A DNA stretch of 32,052 bases from Alphaproteobacteria bacterium (GTDB taxonomy: Bacteria > Pseudomonadota > Alphaproteobacteria > SHVW01). Positions 1 through 6,360 of this stretch are shown here, one piece after another. Numbering within the stretch: position 1 is the stretch's first letter; every line of letters starts with the position of its first letter. The translations under genes were made by a program, and so were the position numbers. Where the stretch lies: NCBI GenBank assembly GCA_016869645.1, contig VGDO01000049.1:1-32052 (forward strand), read 5' to 3'. Under the pieces are notes generated by a model that saw nothing but the letters and a program-made list of their open reading frames with translations, was not told the DNA's origin and searched no databases.

Positions 1-139
1 GCACGACTGCCAGCTTCCTCTTCGCCGAAAACCTCACTGGCGGCCCGGCCCCGGCGTCGCCATCGCCAGCGTTCTGGGCGCGCGCTGGCGCCGCCGTGGC
101 CTCCGTCACACCCGGTTCCAGCCCATTCTTTCCGTCCAT
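1..139 (-). CDS. IS3-type transposase OrfA-like protein, N-terminal part (runs off left edge)
   Basis: Partial gene of 46 codons before the window ends. The ATG at 139 has an excellent ribosome binding site (GGAGG, 6-base spacing, at 146-150). The visible protein is a polar Gly/Ala/Pro-rich leader that runs into VRFSAKRKLAVV. From memory, this arrangement resembles the start of a family of short IS3-type OrfA proteins in Proteobacteria, in which such a basic stretch opens the DNA-binding helix-turn-helix. Only this fragment can be read, so the family call rests on pattern recall and not on catalytic residues. It is co-directional with, and 73 bases downstream of, the PotC-like permease. It could instead be an unrelated DNA-binding protein. 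Confidence 0.45.
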   Translation of the reverse strand, partial: MDGKNGLEPGVTEATAAPARAQNAGDGDAGAGPPVRFSAKRKLAVV

Positions 140-157
140 GCCCTACCTCCGTCTTTA

Positions 158-184
158 CGATCGGTAGCGCAGTGCGCTGTCTCA
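158..184 (-). mobile_element. Possible IS end (terminal repeat candidate)
   Basis: On the minus strand this stretch begins TGAGACAGCGCACTGCGCTA. It sits just ahead of the transposase-like start codon at 139 and 29 bases past the PotC-like stop. IS3-family ends commonly start with TG, and the distance to the OrfA start is right. The matching right end lies outside the window, so neither the element boundary nor a target duplication can be confirmed. Confidence 0.3.
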
Positions 185-212
185 GGAAACCGTGCCCCAC
201 CCCAGGACGAAC

Positions 213-983
213 TCAGGTGCGTCGGCCGGCGACGCGGAACGCCGCGAAGGTCGCGATCGTCAGCACGATCAGCAGGGTCGACGCGACGGACAGCACCGGC
301 GTGAACTCAAGCCGGACCGTCTCCCACATCTTGACCGGCAGAGTCTTGGCGGTGATACCCGCGAGAAAGATCGACATGGTGACTTCGTCGAACGACGAGA
401 TGAAAGAGAATGCCGCCCCGCCGAACAGCCCGGGCAGGATGGTCGGCAGGGTCACCGTGAAGAACACACGCGCCGGCGACGCGCCGAGCCCTTCGGCCGC
501 GCGCAGCCAGTTCGGATCGAGCGCGCGCAGGCTGACCCCCACGTTGAGCACGACGAAGGGCAAACAGGTCAGCACATGGGCGATGGACAGGCCCAGCACC
601 GTACCCGTGAGCCCCCAATAGCGCCCGAGATAGTACAGCGCCACCGCGGTCACGATGACCGGCACGATCATCGGTGCCAGCACGAGGCCGGTCAGCAACG
701 CGCGCAATCGCCCACCCAGCCGGGCGAGCCCGATCGCCGCGGCGGTGCCGAGCGCGACGGACAGAAGCGTGCTGATCACCGCAACTTCGAAGCTCGTCCA
801 CAGCGAGGTCAGCCATTCCCGGTCGGCGAAGAAGCGCCCGTACCAGCGCAGCGACCATGTTTCCGGCGGCAGGCGAATGAATGTCTGGTGGTTGAACGAG
901 GCCGGCACCACCGCGAGGATCGGCAGCATGAGGAAGGCGAGGACCGCCGAGCCGAATATGTGGGCCGCCCAGCGGGTCCGCAT
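213..983 (-). CDS. ABC transporter permease, PotC-like
   Basis: A 256-residue inner-membrane permease of the binding-protein-dependent class (BPD_transp_1 fold). It has an N-terminal membrane helix, a periplasmic stretch, then five more hydrophobic segments. The EAA loop reads RAAEGLGASPARVFFTVTLP around residues 160-180, which is the contact site for the ATPase. The closest known type is PotC of spermidine/putrescine-type importers, though the substrate range of such pairs is broad. Its ATG lies one base after the stop of the PotB-like gene, so the two are translated as a pair. No PotA-type ATPase or PotD-type binding protein follows; the next gene is a transposase-like ORF. Confidence 0.88.
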   Translation of the reverse strand: MRTRWAAHIFGSAVLAFLMLPILAVVPASFNHQTFIRLPPETWSLRWYGRFFADREWLTSLWTSFEVAVISTLLSVALGTAAAIGLARLGGRLRALLTGLVLAPMIVPVIVTAVALYYLGRYWGLTGTVLGLSIAHVLTCLPFVVLNVGVSLRALDPNWLRAAEGLGASPARVFFTVTLPTILPGLFGGAAFSFISSFDEVTMSIFLAGITAKTLPVKMWETVRLEFTPVLSVASTLLIVLTIATFAAFRVAGRRT

Positions 984-984
984 G

Positions 985-1800
985 TCAGCGCGCCTCCAGG
1001 ACGGCGCCGAGCCGCACGAAGCGCGTGGTTACCGCGAGGAACGCGCCGACCGCCGCGAGCAGCAGAACCGACGCGGCGGCGGCTTGCGACCAGATCAGCC
1101 GCTCATTGACCAGCAGCTCGATCAGCATCGCGACGGTGAGGTTGTTGATGCCGCCAAGAAGGGCGGGCGTGATGAAAAAACCGAGCGACAGCAGAAACAC
1201 GAAGACAGCGCCTGCGCTGATACCCGGCATCGACAGCGGCAGATAGATGCGGCGGAACGTCATCCAGGGCGAGGCCGCAAGACCGTCGCTCGCGAGCAGC
1301 AGCCGCCCGTCGATGCGCAGCATGTTGGCAAAGATCGGCAGGATCGCATAAGGCAGCAGCACATGGACCATGCCGATCAGCACGCCCGTGTTGTTGAACA
1401 GGAACTGAATCGGGCTTTCGGTCAGCCCCGATCCGACGAGCAGGCGGTTGACCGGCCCGTTCTTCTCGAGCAGCAGGATCCAGGCGAAGGTGCGGATGAG
1501 GACGCTGATCCACAACGGGAACAGCACGCCGTAGATGGCGAGGGCCAGTTTCCAGCCCTTGAGCAATGTCAGCAAGTAGGCGGTCGGATAAGCCAGGATG
1601 ACGGACAGCACCGTCACCACGAAGGCAATCACCAGCGTGTTCCAGAACACGCGCAGATAGACCGAGCTGCCCAGGATCTGGCCATAGGCCCACTGCCAAC
1701 CCTGCTCCGCGGTCACGCTCAATTTGAACAAGGCTAGCAGCGGCGCGACGAAGCACAGGATGAGGAACAGCATGGCCGGCAGCACCAATGCTGCCGTCAT
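985..1800 (-). CDS. ABC transporter permease, PotB-like
   Basis: Inner-membrane permease of 271 residues, partner of the PotC-like gene directly downstream. I chose the ATG at 1800 over upstream Met codons at 1833 and 1827 because it alone has a good ribosome binding site (AGGAG, 7-base spacing), and the product then starts directly with a membrane helix. The EAA-type loop around residues 170-190 reads SDGLAASPWMTFRRIYLPLS. Six hydrophobic segments are visible, as usual for PotB relatives. It follows the class IV aminotransferase stop by 49 bases in the same direction, so it may share the long amino-acid transport operon. Substrate is unknown. Confidence 0.88.
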   Translation of the reverse strand: MTAALVLPAMLFLILCFVAPLLALFKLSVTAEQGWQWAYGQILGSSVYLRVFWNTLVIAFVVTVLSVILAYPTAYLLTLLKGWKLALAIYGVLFPLWISVLIRTFAWILLLEKNGPVNRLLVGSGLTESPIQFLFNNTGVLIGMVHVLLPYAILPIFANMLRIDGRLLLASDGLAASPWMTFRRIYLPLSMPGISAGAVFVFLLSLGFFITPALLGGINNLTVAMLIELLVNERLIWSQAAAASVLLLAAVGAFLAVTTRFVRLGAVLEAR

Positions 1801-1849
1801 GATGTGTCTCCTGGCGTGCGCCGACATGATCATGCCGTTTCTGACGTCC

Positions 1850-2803
1850 CTAGCCGCGCCGCCTCGGCGTGCCGGCCGCGCATTCCCGCTCGATCAGCTC
1901 ATGATAGAGGCGGGTGAGCCGTTGCGCCATCGGCCCCGGCCTGCCCGTGCCGATGGTCCGCCCGTCGATCTCGACGACCGGCGTCAGCCCGCCAAAGGTG
2001 CCGGTGCAGAAGGCCTCCTCCGCGCCGTAGGTCTCGGTCAGAGAAAAGCTGCGCTCCTGGGCGGGAATGCCATTGGCGTGGCACAGCTCGAGCACGTGGC
2101 GCCGCGTGATGCCGGCGAGGCAGTACATGCCGGTCGAGGTCCACACCTCGCCCTTGCGCACGATGAAGAAATGCGTCGCATTGCAGGTACTGACGAAGCC
2201 ATGCGGGTCGAGCATGAGCGCCTCGTCCATGCCGGCGGCATGGGCCTGGACGATCGCGGTGATGCAGTTGAGCTTGCTGTGTGAATTGAGCTTGGGATCC
2301 TGCACGTCCGGGTAGCCGCGCCGCACGCTGGAGGTGATCAGCCGGATGCCGCGGCGGTAGACCGTGGGATTGACGGTCTTGTGCTCCGCCACGACGACGA
2401 TCGTCGCCGGGCCGATGCCGAGCCGCGGGTCCTGGCTCGGCGTCTTCTTGAGGCCGCGCGTCACCATCAGCCGGATGTGCACGCCGGACTCCATGCGGTT
2501 GGCGCGCACCACGCGATAGAGGATGTCGGTCATCTCCGCGCGCGTCTTGCCGATATCGAGCGCGATCGCCTTGGCGCCTTCATAGAGCCGGTCGAGATGG
2601 CGGTCGAGGAAGGCGATGCGCCCCTTGTGCAGGCGCACGCCTTCCCACACGCCGTCACCCAGGATGAAGCCGGCATCGAAGACGGAAATGACTGCCCTGT
2701 CGCGCCGCAAAAGCCTTCCGTTAACGTAGAGCCTGACCTTGGCGTTGCGCGGGTCGGCGAGTGCATCGTGAGTGCCGTGGGTGTTGCTGCCTGGTCGCGC
2801 CAT
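1850..2803 (-). CDS. Class IV PLP aminotransferase (D-amino acid / branched-chain aminotransferase-like), atypical
   Basis: A 317-residue fold-type IV PLP enzyme related to D-alanine and branched-chain aminotransferases. Family marks are VFDAGFILGDGVWEG (about 41-55), the long RLH...FLDRHLDRL segment (57-73), the NSHSKLN segment (173-179) with the likely Schiff-base lysine (K177; K171 is the alternative), and GTFGGLTPV (268-276). The loop that normally reads S-E-G...N-x-F, whose Glu contacts the PLP ring nitrogen, here reads STCNATHFF (205-213), so Thr replaces Glu. The start at 2803 has GGAG at 6-base spacing; an ATG at 2806 is an alternative. It lies 28 bases after the ATPase gene of an amino-acid importer, suggesting transamination of the imported compound. 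True transaminase activity is not certain. Confidence 0.82.
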   Translation of the reverse strand: MARPGSNTHGTHDALADPRNAKVRLYVNGRLLRRDRAVISVFDAGFILGDGVWEGVRLHKGRIAFLDRHLDRLYEGAKAIALDIGKTRAEMTDILYRVVRANRMESGVHIRLMVTRGLKKTPSQDPRLGIGPATIVVVAEHKTVNPTVYRRGIRLITSSVRRGYPDVQDPKLNSHSKLNCITAIVQAHAAGMDEALMLDPHGFVSTCNATHFFIVRKGEVWTSTGMYCLAGITRRHVLELCHANGIPAQERSFSLTETYGAEEAFCTGTFGGLTPVVEIDGRTIGTGRPGPMAQRLTRLYHELIERECAAGTPRRRG

Positions 2804-2831
2804 CATCAACTCCGAATCGAAATCGCCCGCC

Positions 2832-3611
2832 TCAGGGCAGGCGGAAATGCGAGAAGCCGGCGAGGAATTCGCGCGTGCGCGGCTTCTGCGGACTGCGCAG
2901 CACCTGCTCGGGCGTCCCCTGCTCGTGAATGCGGCCCTCGTGCAGGAACACGACCCGGTCGGCGACGGCATTGGCGAAGCCGAGCTCGTGGGTCACGATC
3001 AGCATGGTCATGCCCTCCTCGCTGAGGGCCCGCATGGTCAGCAGCACCTCGCCGACCAGCTCCGGATCGAGTGCGGACGTGACCTCGTCGAACAGCATGA
3101 TCGAGGGCTCCATGGCCAGCGCGCGCGCTATTGCAACGCGCTGCTGCTGCCCGCCCGACAGGCGCGACGGATACTCGTGGGCCTTGTCGGCCAGATCGAC
3201 CTTCTCGAGATACGTGGCGGCGCGCGCCTTCGCTTCGGCATGCGGCAGGCCCAGCACGCTGAGCGGGCCTTCCGTGACGTTCTCGAGCGCGGTCATGTGC
3301 GGAAACAGGTTGAACTGCTGGAAGACCATGCCGACGCGCTGTCGCACGCCCGTCAGCTCCGCCTCGCGGTAGGTCCAGCCGCTGCGTCCTTGCTGCCCGA
3401 TCGGCTTGCCGTCAAGGTGAATGCGTCCTTCGCTCGGCAGCTCCAGGAAGTTGATGCAGCGCAGGAGCGTGCTCTTTCCCGAGCCGCTTGAACCGAGGAC
3501 GACGAGGGTCTCGCTCCTGGCTACCGAGAGATCGACACCCCGCAGCACCTCGAGCTTGCCGAAACGCTTGTGCAAGTTCTCGACGCGGACGGCTTCGGGC
3601 TGATCAGCCAT
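2832..3611 (-). CDS. Polar amino acid ABC transporter ATP-binding protein (GlnQ/HisP-like)
   Basis: A 259-residue cytoplasmic ATPase powering the two permeases encoded just upstream. Motifs seen: Walker A GSSGSGKST (40-48), Q-loop at Q98, signature LSGGQQQR (151-158), Walker B IMLFDEVTSALDPE (171-184), and H-loop His208. The DEVTSALDPE form is typical of the polar amino acid (GlnQ/HisP/ArtP) subfamily. The open frame extends upstream to 3914, but the ATG at 3611 overlaps the permease stop codon (TGATG), which indicates translational coupling and fits family length. The insert around residues 72-85 is usual in the HisP type. Confidence 0.93.
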   Translation of the reverse strand: MADQPEAVRVENLHKRFGKLEVLRGVDLSVARSETLVVLGSSGSGKSTLLRCINFLELPSEGRIHLDGKPIGQQGRSGWTYREAELTGVRQRVGMVFQQFNLFPHMTALENVTEGPLSVLGLPHAEAKARAATYLEKVDLADKAHEYPSRLSGGQQQRVAIARALAMEPSIMLFDEVTSALDPELVGEVLLTMRALSEEGMTMLIVTHELGFANAVADRVVFLHEGRIHEQGTPEQVLRSPQKPRTREFLAGFSHFRLP

Positions 3612-4303
3612 CAGTCGGCCCGCCTCAGGCGGAGTTCCAGGCGATCGACCATCAGCGTTGCGGCATGAAGGATGACGAAGTAAATCACGGCCACGGTCGT
3701 GTAGGTCTCGATCGGCCGATAAATGATCGAGGACAGCAACTTGCCCTCGTAGAGCAGCTCGCCGACCGCGATGGTCGACGCGAGCGAGGTCATCTTGGTC
3801 AGCTCGATACCGCGGTTGGTGAAGGCCGGGATCATTCGCTTGACCGCCTGGGGCAGGATGATACGCCGCATCAGCGTGACGTAGGTCATACCGAGCGCGC
3901 GCCCCGCCTCCCATTGCCCACGCGCAATCGACTGGATGCCGCCACGGAAAATCTCAGCGGCAAAGGCCGCCGTGTTGAGCGAGAGCGCGATGGTCGCCGC
4001 CGTGAATGCGTCGAGCTTGGCGCCGGCGAGGCGCGGAAAAGCAGCGTGGAGCACAATCGGGAATGCGTAGAAGAACCAGATGAGCTGGACCAGGACGGGT
4101 GTGTTGCGGAACAGCTCGACGAAGGCGGTGGCCGGCCAGTTGACCAGCGGGTTGCGCAGGGTGCGTGCCACCCCGATCAGGAGCCCCAGGGCGAGGCCGA
4201 AGGCAAAGCTGACGAGCGCCAGCTTGCATGTGCCGACCAGGCCGCGCAGCAAGAGGTCGAAATTCGCGAACACAGAAGCAAAATCCCAGCGGTAGCCCGA
4301 CAT
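3611..4303 (-). CDS. Polar amino acid ABC transporter permease (HisM/GlnP family)
   Basis: A 230-residue inner-membrane permease. The N-terminal part holds a membrane helix (about 20-46), then the family hallmark VELFRNTPVLVQLIWFFY (62-79). The EAA loop reads EAGRALGMTYVTLMRRIILP (131-150). It pairs with the similar permease encoded 3 bases upstream (4307-4972); such importers use two related permeases with one ATPase dimer. The stop overlaps the ATPase start. The FRNTPVLVQ motif marks uptake of polar or basic amino acids or related compounds; the exact substrate cannot be read. Confidence 0.93.
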   Translation of the reverse strand: MSGYRWDFASVFANFDLLLRGLVGTCKLALVSFAFGLALGLLIGVARTLRNPLVNWPATAFVELFRNTPVLVQLIWFFYAFPIVLHAAFPRLAGAKLDAFTAATIALSLNTAAFAAEIFRGGIQSIARGQWEAGRALGMTYVTLMRRIILPQAVKRMIPAFTNRGIELTKMTSLASTIAVGELLYEGKLLSSIIYRPIETYTTVAVIYFVILHAATLMVDRLELRLRRAD

Positions 4304-4306
4304 GGT

Positions 4307-4972
4307 TCAGCCTGCCCGCGCGAGGCGCGCTTCCAGGACGCGCACGGCCATGCTGATCGAGAACAGCACGACGAAGTACATCAGCGCCACGACGGTGAAG
4401 ACCTCGAGCGGCCGGAAGGTCTCGACGCTGATGCGCATGCCCTGGAACAGCAGGTCGGCATAGGCGATCGAGGACACCAGCGACGTGGTCTTCATCAGCT
4501 CGACCACGCGCTCGAGAAAGGCGGGCATCATGCGCTTGATCGCCTGGGGCAAGATGATGCGACGCATCAGCGTGGCATAACCCATGCCGATGGCGCGCCC
4601 GGCCTCCCACTGGCCGCGCTCGATCGACACGATGCCGCCGCGGAACACCTCGGCAAAGAAGGCGCCCGATTGCAGCGAGAGCGTGATTGCCGCCGCCATG
4701 AACGGATCGAGGCGGAGCTGGAGCAGGATCGGCAGCGCGTAGAAGACCCAGAAGAGCTGGACCAGCGGCGGCGTGCTGCGGAACACCGCAATATAGCCCT
4801 GAGCGACGCGCGCCAGCGCGACGCTGCGCGAGAGCCGGCCTGCGGCCGCCAGCAGGCCGAGCGCCAGCCCAACGACGAGCGCCACTGCGGTGATCGCCAG
4901 CGTGCCGACAAGGCCATCGAGCAAGAGGCCGAAGTTGCGCCAGACCGGCGAAAAATCCCAGGTGTAGTTCAA
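4307..4972 (-). CDS. Polar amino acid ABC transporter permease (HisQ/GlnP family)
   Basis: A 221-residue inner-membrane permease, paralogous to the next gene. Both begin with a short W-D-F segment, carry an F-R-(N/S)-T-P motif (here FRSTPPLVQLFWVFYALP) and an EAA loop reading EAGRAIGMGYATLMRRIILP. The two loops are nearly identical, so the pair probably arose by duplication and forms a heterodimer. The gap to the downstream permease is 3 bases. It is separated from the binding-protein gene by about 156 bases that hold two REP-like hairpins (5013-5088). Confidence 0.92.
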   Translation of the reverse strand: MNYTWDFSPVWRNFGLLLDGLVGTLAITAVALVVGLALGLLAAAGRLSRSVALARVAQGYIAVFRSTPPLVQLFWVFYALPILLQLRLDPFMAAAITLSLQSGAFFAEVFRGGIVSIERGQWEAGRAIGMGYATLMRRIILPQAIKRMMPAFLERVVELMKTTSLVSSIAYADLLFQGMRISVETFRPLEVFTVVALMYFVVLFSISMAVRVLEARLARAG

Positions 4973-5012
4973 CGCCGCCCCCGCCTCGTCCGCGTCGGAG
5001 CAGCGGAGGCGG

Positions 5013-5041
5013 CCTCATGGTTCGACGAGCTCACCATGAGG
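5013..5041. repeat. REP-like inverted repeat, copy 1
   Basis: A perfect 9-base inverted repeat, CCTCATGGT ... ACCATGAGG, around an 11-base loop that contains TTCGACGAGC. It belongs to a type of intergenic palindrome common in Alphaproteobacteria. It lies between the binding-protein and permease genes of one operon, where such hairpins can protect the upstream mRNA and lower downstream expression. Confidence 0.7.
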
Positions 5042-5059
5042 CAATAGGCCTGGCTAGAG

Positions 5060-5088
5060 CCTCATCCTGAGCCTGTCGAACGATGAGG
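5060..5088. repeat. REP-like inverted repeat, copy 2
   Basis: A second, related palindrome, 18 bases after the first. Its arms are CCTCAT ... ATGAGG around a loop containing GAGCCTGTCGAAC, the commonest core of this repeat type. The two copies share the outer CCTCAT/ATGAGG arms and the TCGA core, so the pair looks like one composite element. Confidence 0.65.
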
Positions 5089-5128
5089 CCGACTACGGAC
5101 TGACGCAGTCCCACGAACGCAACGCGCC

Positions 5129-5947
5129 CTACATCAGCTCCTTCATGATCGGCGGCACCGACTTGGGGTTGATGTCGCGCGACGCGAGGAACTCCTCGTA
5201 CCAGGCCTGGAGCTGGCCTGTCTCGTAGTAATAGCGCACGGCGTGCGTGAGATAGTCGCGCCACGTCGTGTCGGCTTCGCGCCGGACCGCGACCGACGAC
5301 ACCGAGGCGCGCACCGGCTTGGGCAGCGTGATCTTGCCCATGCCGACCTTCTTCTGCAGCGCGATCAGCGGCGGATGGAACAGCACGGCGACGTCGGAGC
5401 GGCCGGACTGGAACGAGGCGACCACCTCGTCATTGTTCGGGAAACGGTTGATCGTCGCCTTGGGCAGCTTGGTCGTGACGTGCGTGTCCATCACAGTGCC
5501 CAATGTGGTTGCGACGTTGACGCCCGGCTTGTTCAGATCCTCCCACAGCTCGACCTTGAGTGCGTCCTTGTGCAGGACGGCCATGGCGTAATAGAGCAGC
5601 GGCGTCATGATGAAGTCGACCGCCATGGCGCGCTCCGGCGTGGCGTCGAGCACGAACATCAGATCGATCTGGTTGGCCTGAAGCGCCGCGATGGCATTGC
5701 CCCAGGTGGTCTCGACGACGTCGACCTTGACGTTCATCGCCTTGCCGATGGCGCGCGCGACGTGCATCGAGAAGCCGCCCCATTCGTTCGAGCGCGGATC
5801 CTTGAAGTACCAGGGCTCGGCCTGGGTGGCGCCGACCCGGAAGCTGCCGCGTTCCTTGATTGCAGCCCAGGTCGACTTTTCCTGTGCCGCAGCCGGTGTG
5901 GCGGCCACCAGCAGCCCCAGCAGGACGATGAAATGACGGATGCGCAT
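5129..5947 (-). CDS. Periplasmic amino-acid-binding protein of ABC importer (SBP_bac_3 family)
   Basis: A 272-residue secreted solute-binding protein. The signal peptide is MRIRHFIVLLGLLVAATPAA (then AQ), cut near residue 22. The mature part starts with the family pattern IKERGSFRVGATQAEPWYF, followed by WGGFSMHVARAIGKAM and then a TTWGNAIAALQANQIDLMF stretch, all typical of polar-amino-acid binding proteins. The start at 5947 has a purine-rich AGAGGGGGG ribosome binding site about 7 bases away and begins directly with the signal peptide; the frame opens further upstream without a good site. It is first in the operon, ahead of two permeases, the ATPase and the class IV aminotransferase. The ligand-contact arginine normally found after the central strand is not obvious (the region reads TPERAMAVDF), so the ligand may be unusual. 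Confidence 0.92.
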   Translation of the reverse strand: MRIRHFIVLLGLLVAATPAAAQEKSTWAAIKERGSFRVGATQAEPWYFKDPRSNEWGGFSMHVARAIGKAMNVKVDVVETTWGNAIAALQANQIDLMFVLDATPERAMAVDFIMTPLLYYAMAVLHKDALKVELWEDLNKPGVNVATTLGTVMDTHVTTKLPKATINRFPNNDEVVASFQSGRSDVAVLFHPPLIALQKKVGMGKITLPKPVRASVSSVAVRREADTTWRDYLTHAVRYYYETGQLQAWYEEFLASRDINPKSVPPIMKELM

Positions 5948-5978
5948 GGTCGGCCCCCCTCTTGGCGTGACGCGTGGA

Positions 5979-6008
5979 ACCATGCGTCCGCACGGATTGC
6001 GGAGTCAA
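5979..6008 (-). promoter_or_regulatory. Possible promoter of the amino-acid importer operon, with inverted repeat
   Basis: On the minus strand a TTGACT box (6003-6008) is followed after 18 bases by CATGGT (5979-5984), a weak -10. The spacer holds the inverted repeat CCGCA-N5-TGCGG (5988-6002), which could be an operator. The -35 match is good and the -10 match poor. Confidence 0.25.
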
Positions 6009-6026
6009 GCCGGCGCACCGAAAAGC

Positions 6027-6060
6027 GCGGAGGAGGTTCGGTCGCCCGAGCCTCCTCCGC
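6027..6060 (-). terminator. Rho-independent terminator after the RTX gene
   Basis: A 15-pair stem (GCGGAGGAGG plus CTCGG on the minus strand) with a 4-base loop. Only one pair is a wobble. On the minus strand it is followed by GC and then TTTT. It lies 51 bases after the RTX stop codon and before the next operon, so it should end RTX transcription and insulate the importer operon. Confidence 0.85.
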
Positions 6061-6111
6061 CAGTGGAGGGCAGTCAGCCTTGACTTCGACCCCGTAACGA
6101 CGGGCTTCCTG

Positions 6112-6360
6112 CTAGACGAACAGGAAGTCGTCGGCGCTCAGACTGGCCTTCTGCACGCCGGTCAGCGTCACCTTGTGGCCGCGGCCGAGGTCGATGACCG
6201 CATTGCCGCTGGCATCGTCGGTGATGCGCGCGAACCACGCCGCATTCGGCGCGTTCACGTTCAACCCGTTGATGTTCACGGCAATCTGCATCACATCGCC
6301 GCCGGCCGCGTCGAAGTCCGCGATCGTGTCGTTACCGCTCGCCGAGGCGAAGACGAAGGT
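6112..6360 (-). other. C-terminal type I secretion signal region of the RTX protein
   Basis: The last ~80 residues begin DTFVFASASGNDTIADFD, the usual closing strand after RTX blocks, then leave the repeat pattern and end in LSADDFLFV. A final D-D-F-hydrophobic ending is common in RTX proteins exported by type I systems. Confidence 0.7.

Noticed and set aside
192..1109. Long plus-strand open frames opposite the PotC/PotB-like genes.
   Set aside because: They have a shadow-type composition (rich in Arg, Gln, His, Gly), no known domain, and lie opposite clearly conserved permeases; high GC keeps such frames open.
2804..2971. Longer N-terminus of the class IV aminotransferase.
   Set aside because: The 56 extra residues lie inside the coding region of the ATPase and are Ser/Arg/Cys-rich; the start at 2803 has its own ribosome binding site and gives the normal length.
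3488..5047. A 519-codon plus-strand frame opposite the ATPase and permeases.
   Set aside because: It is Asp/Arg/Gln/His-rich with internal repetition that mirrors the duplicated permease pair; no start site or domain supports it.
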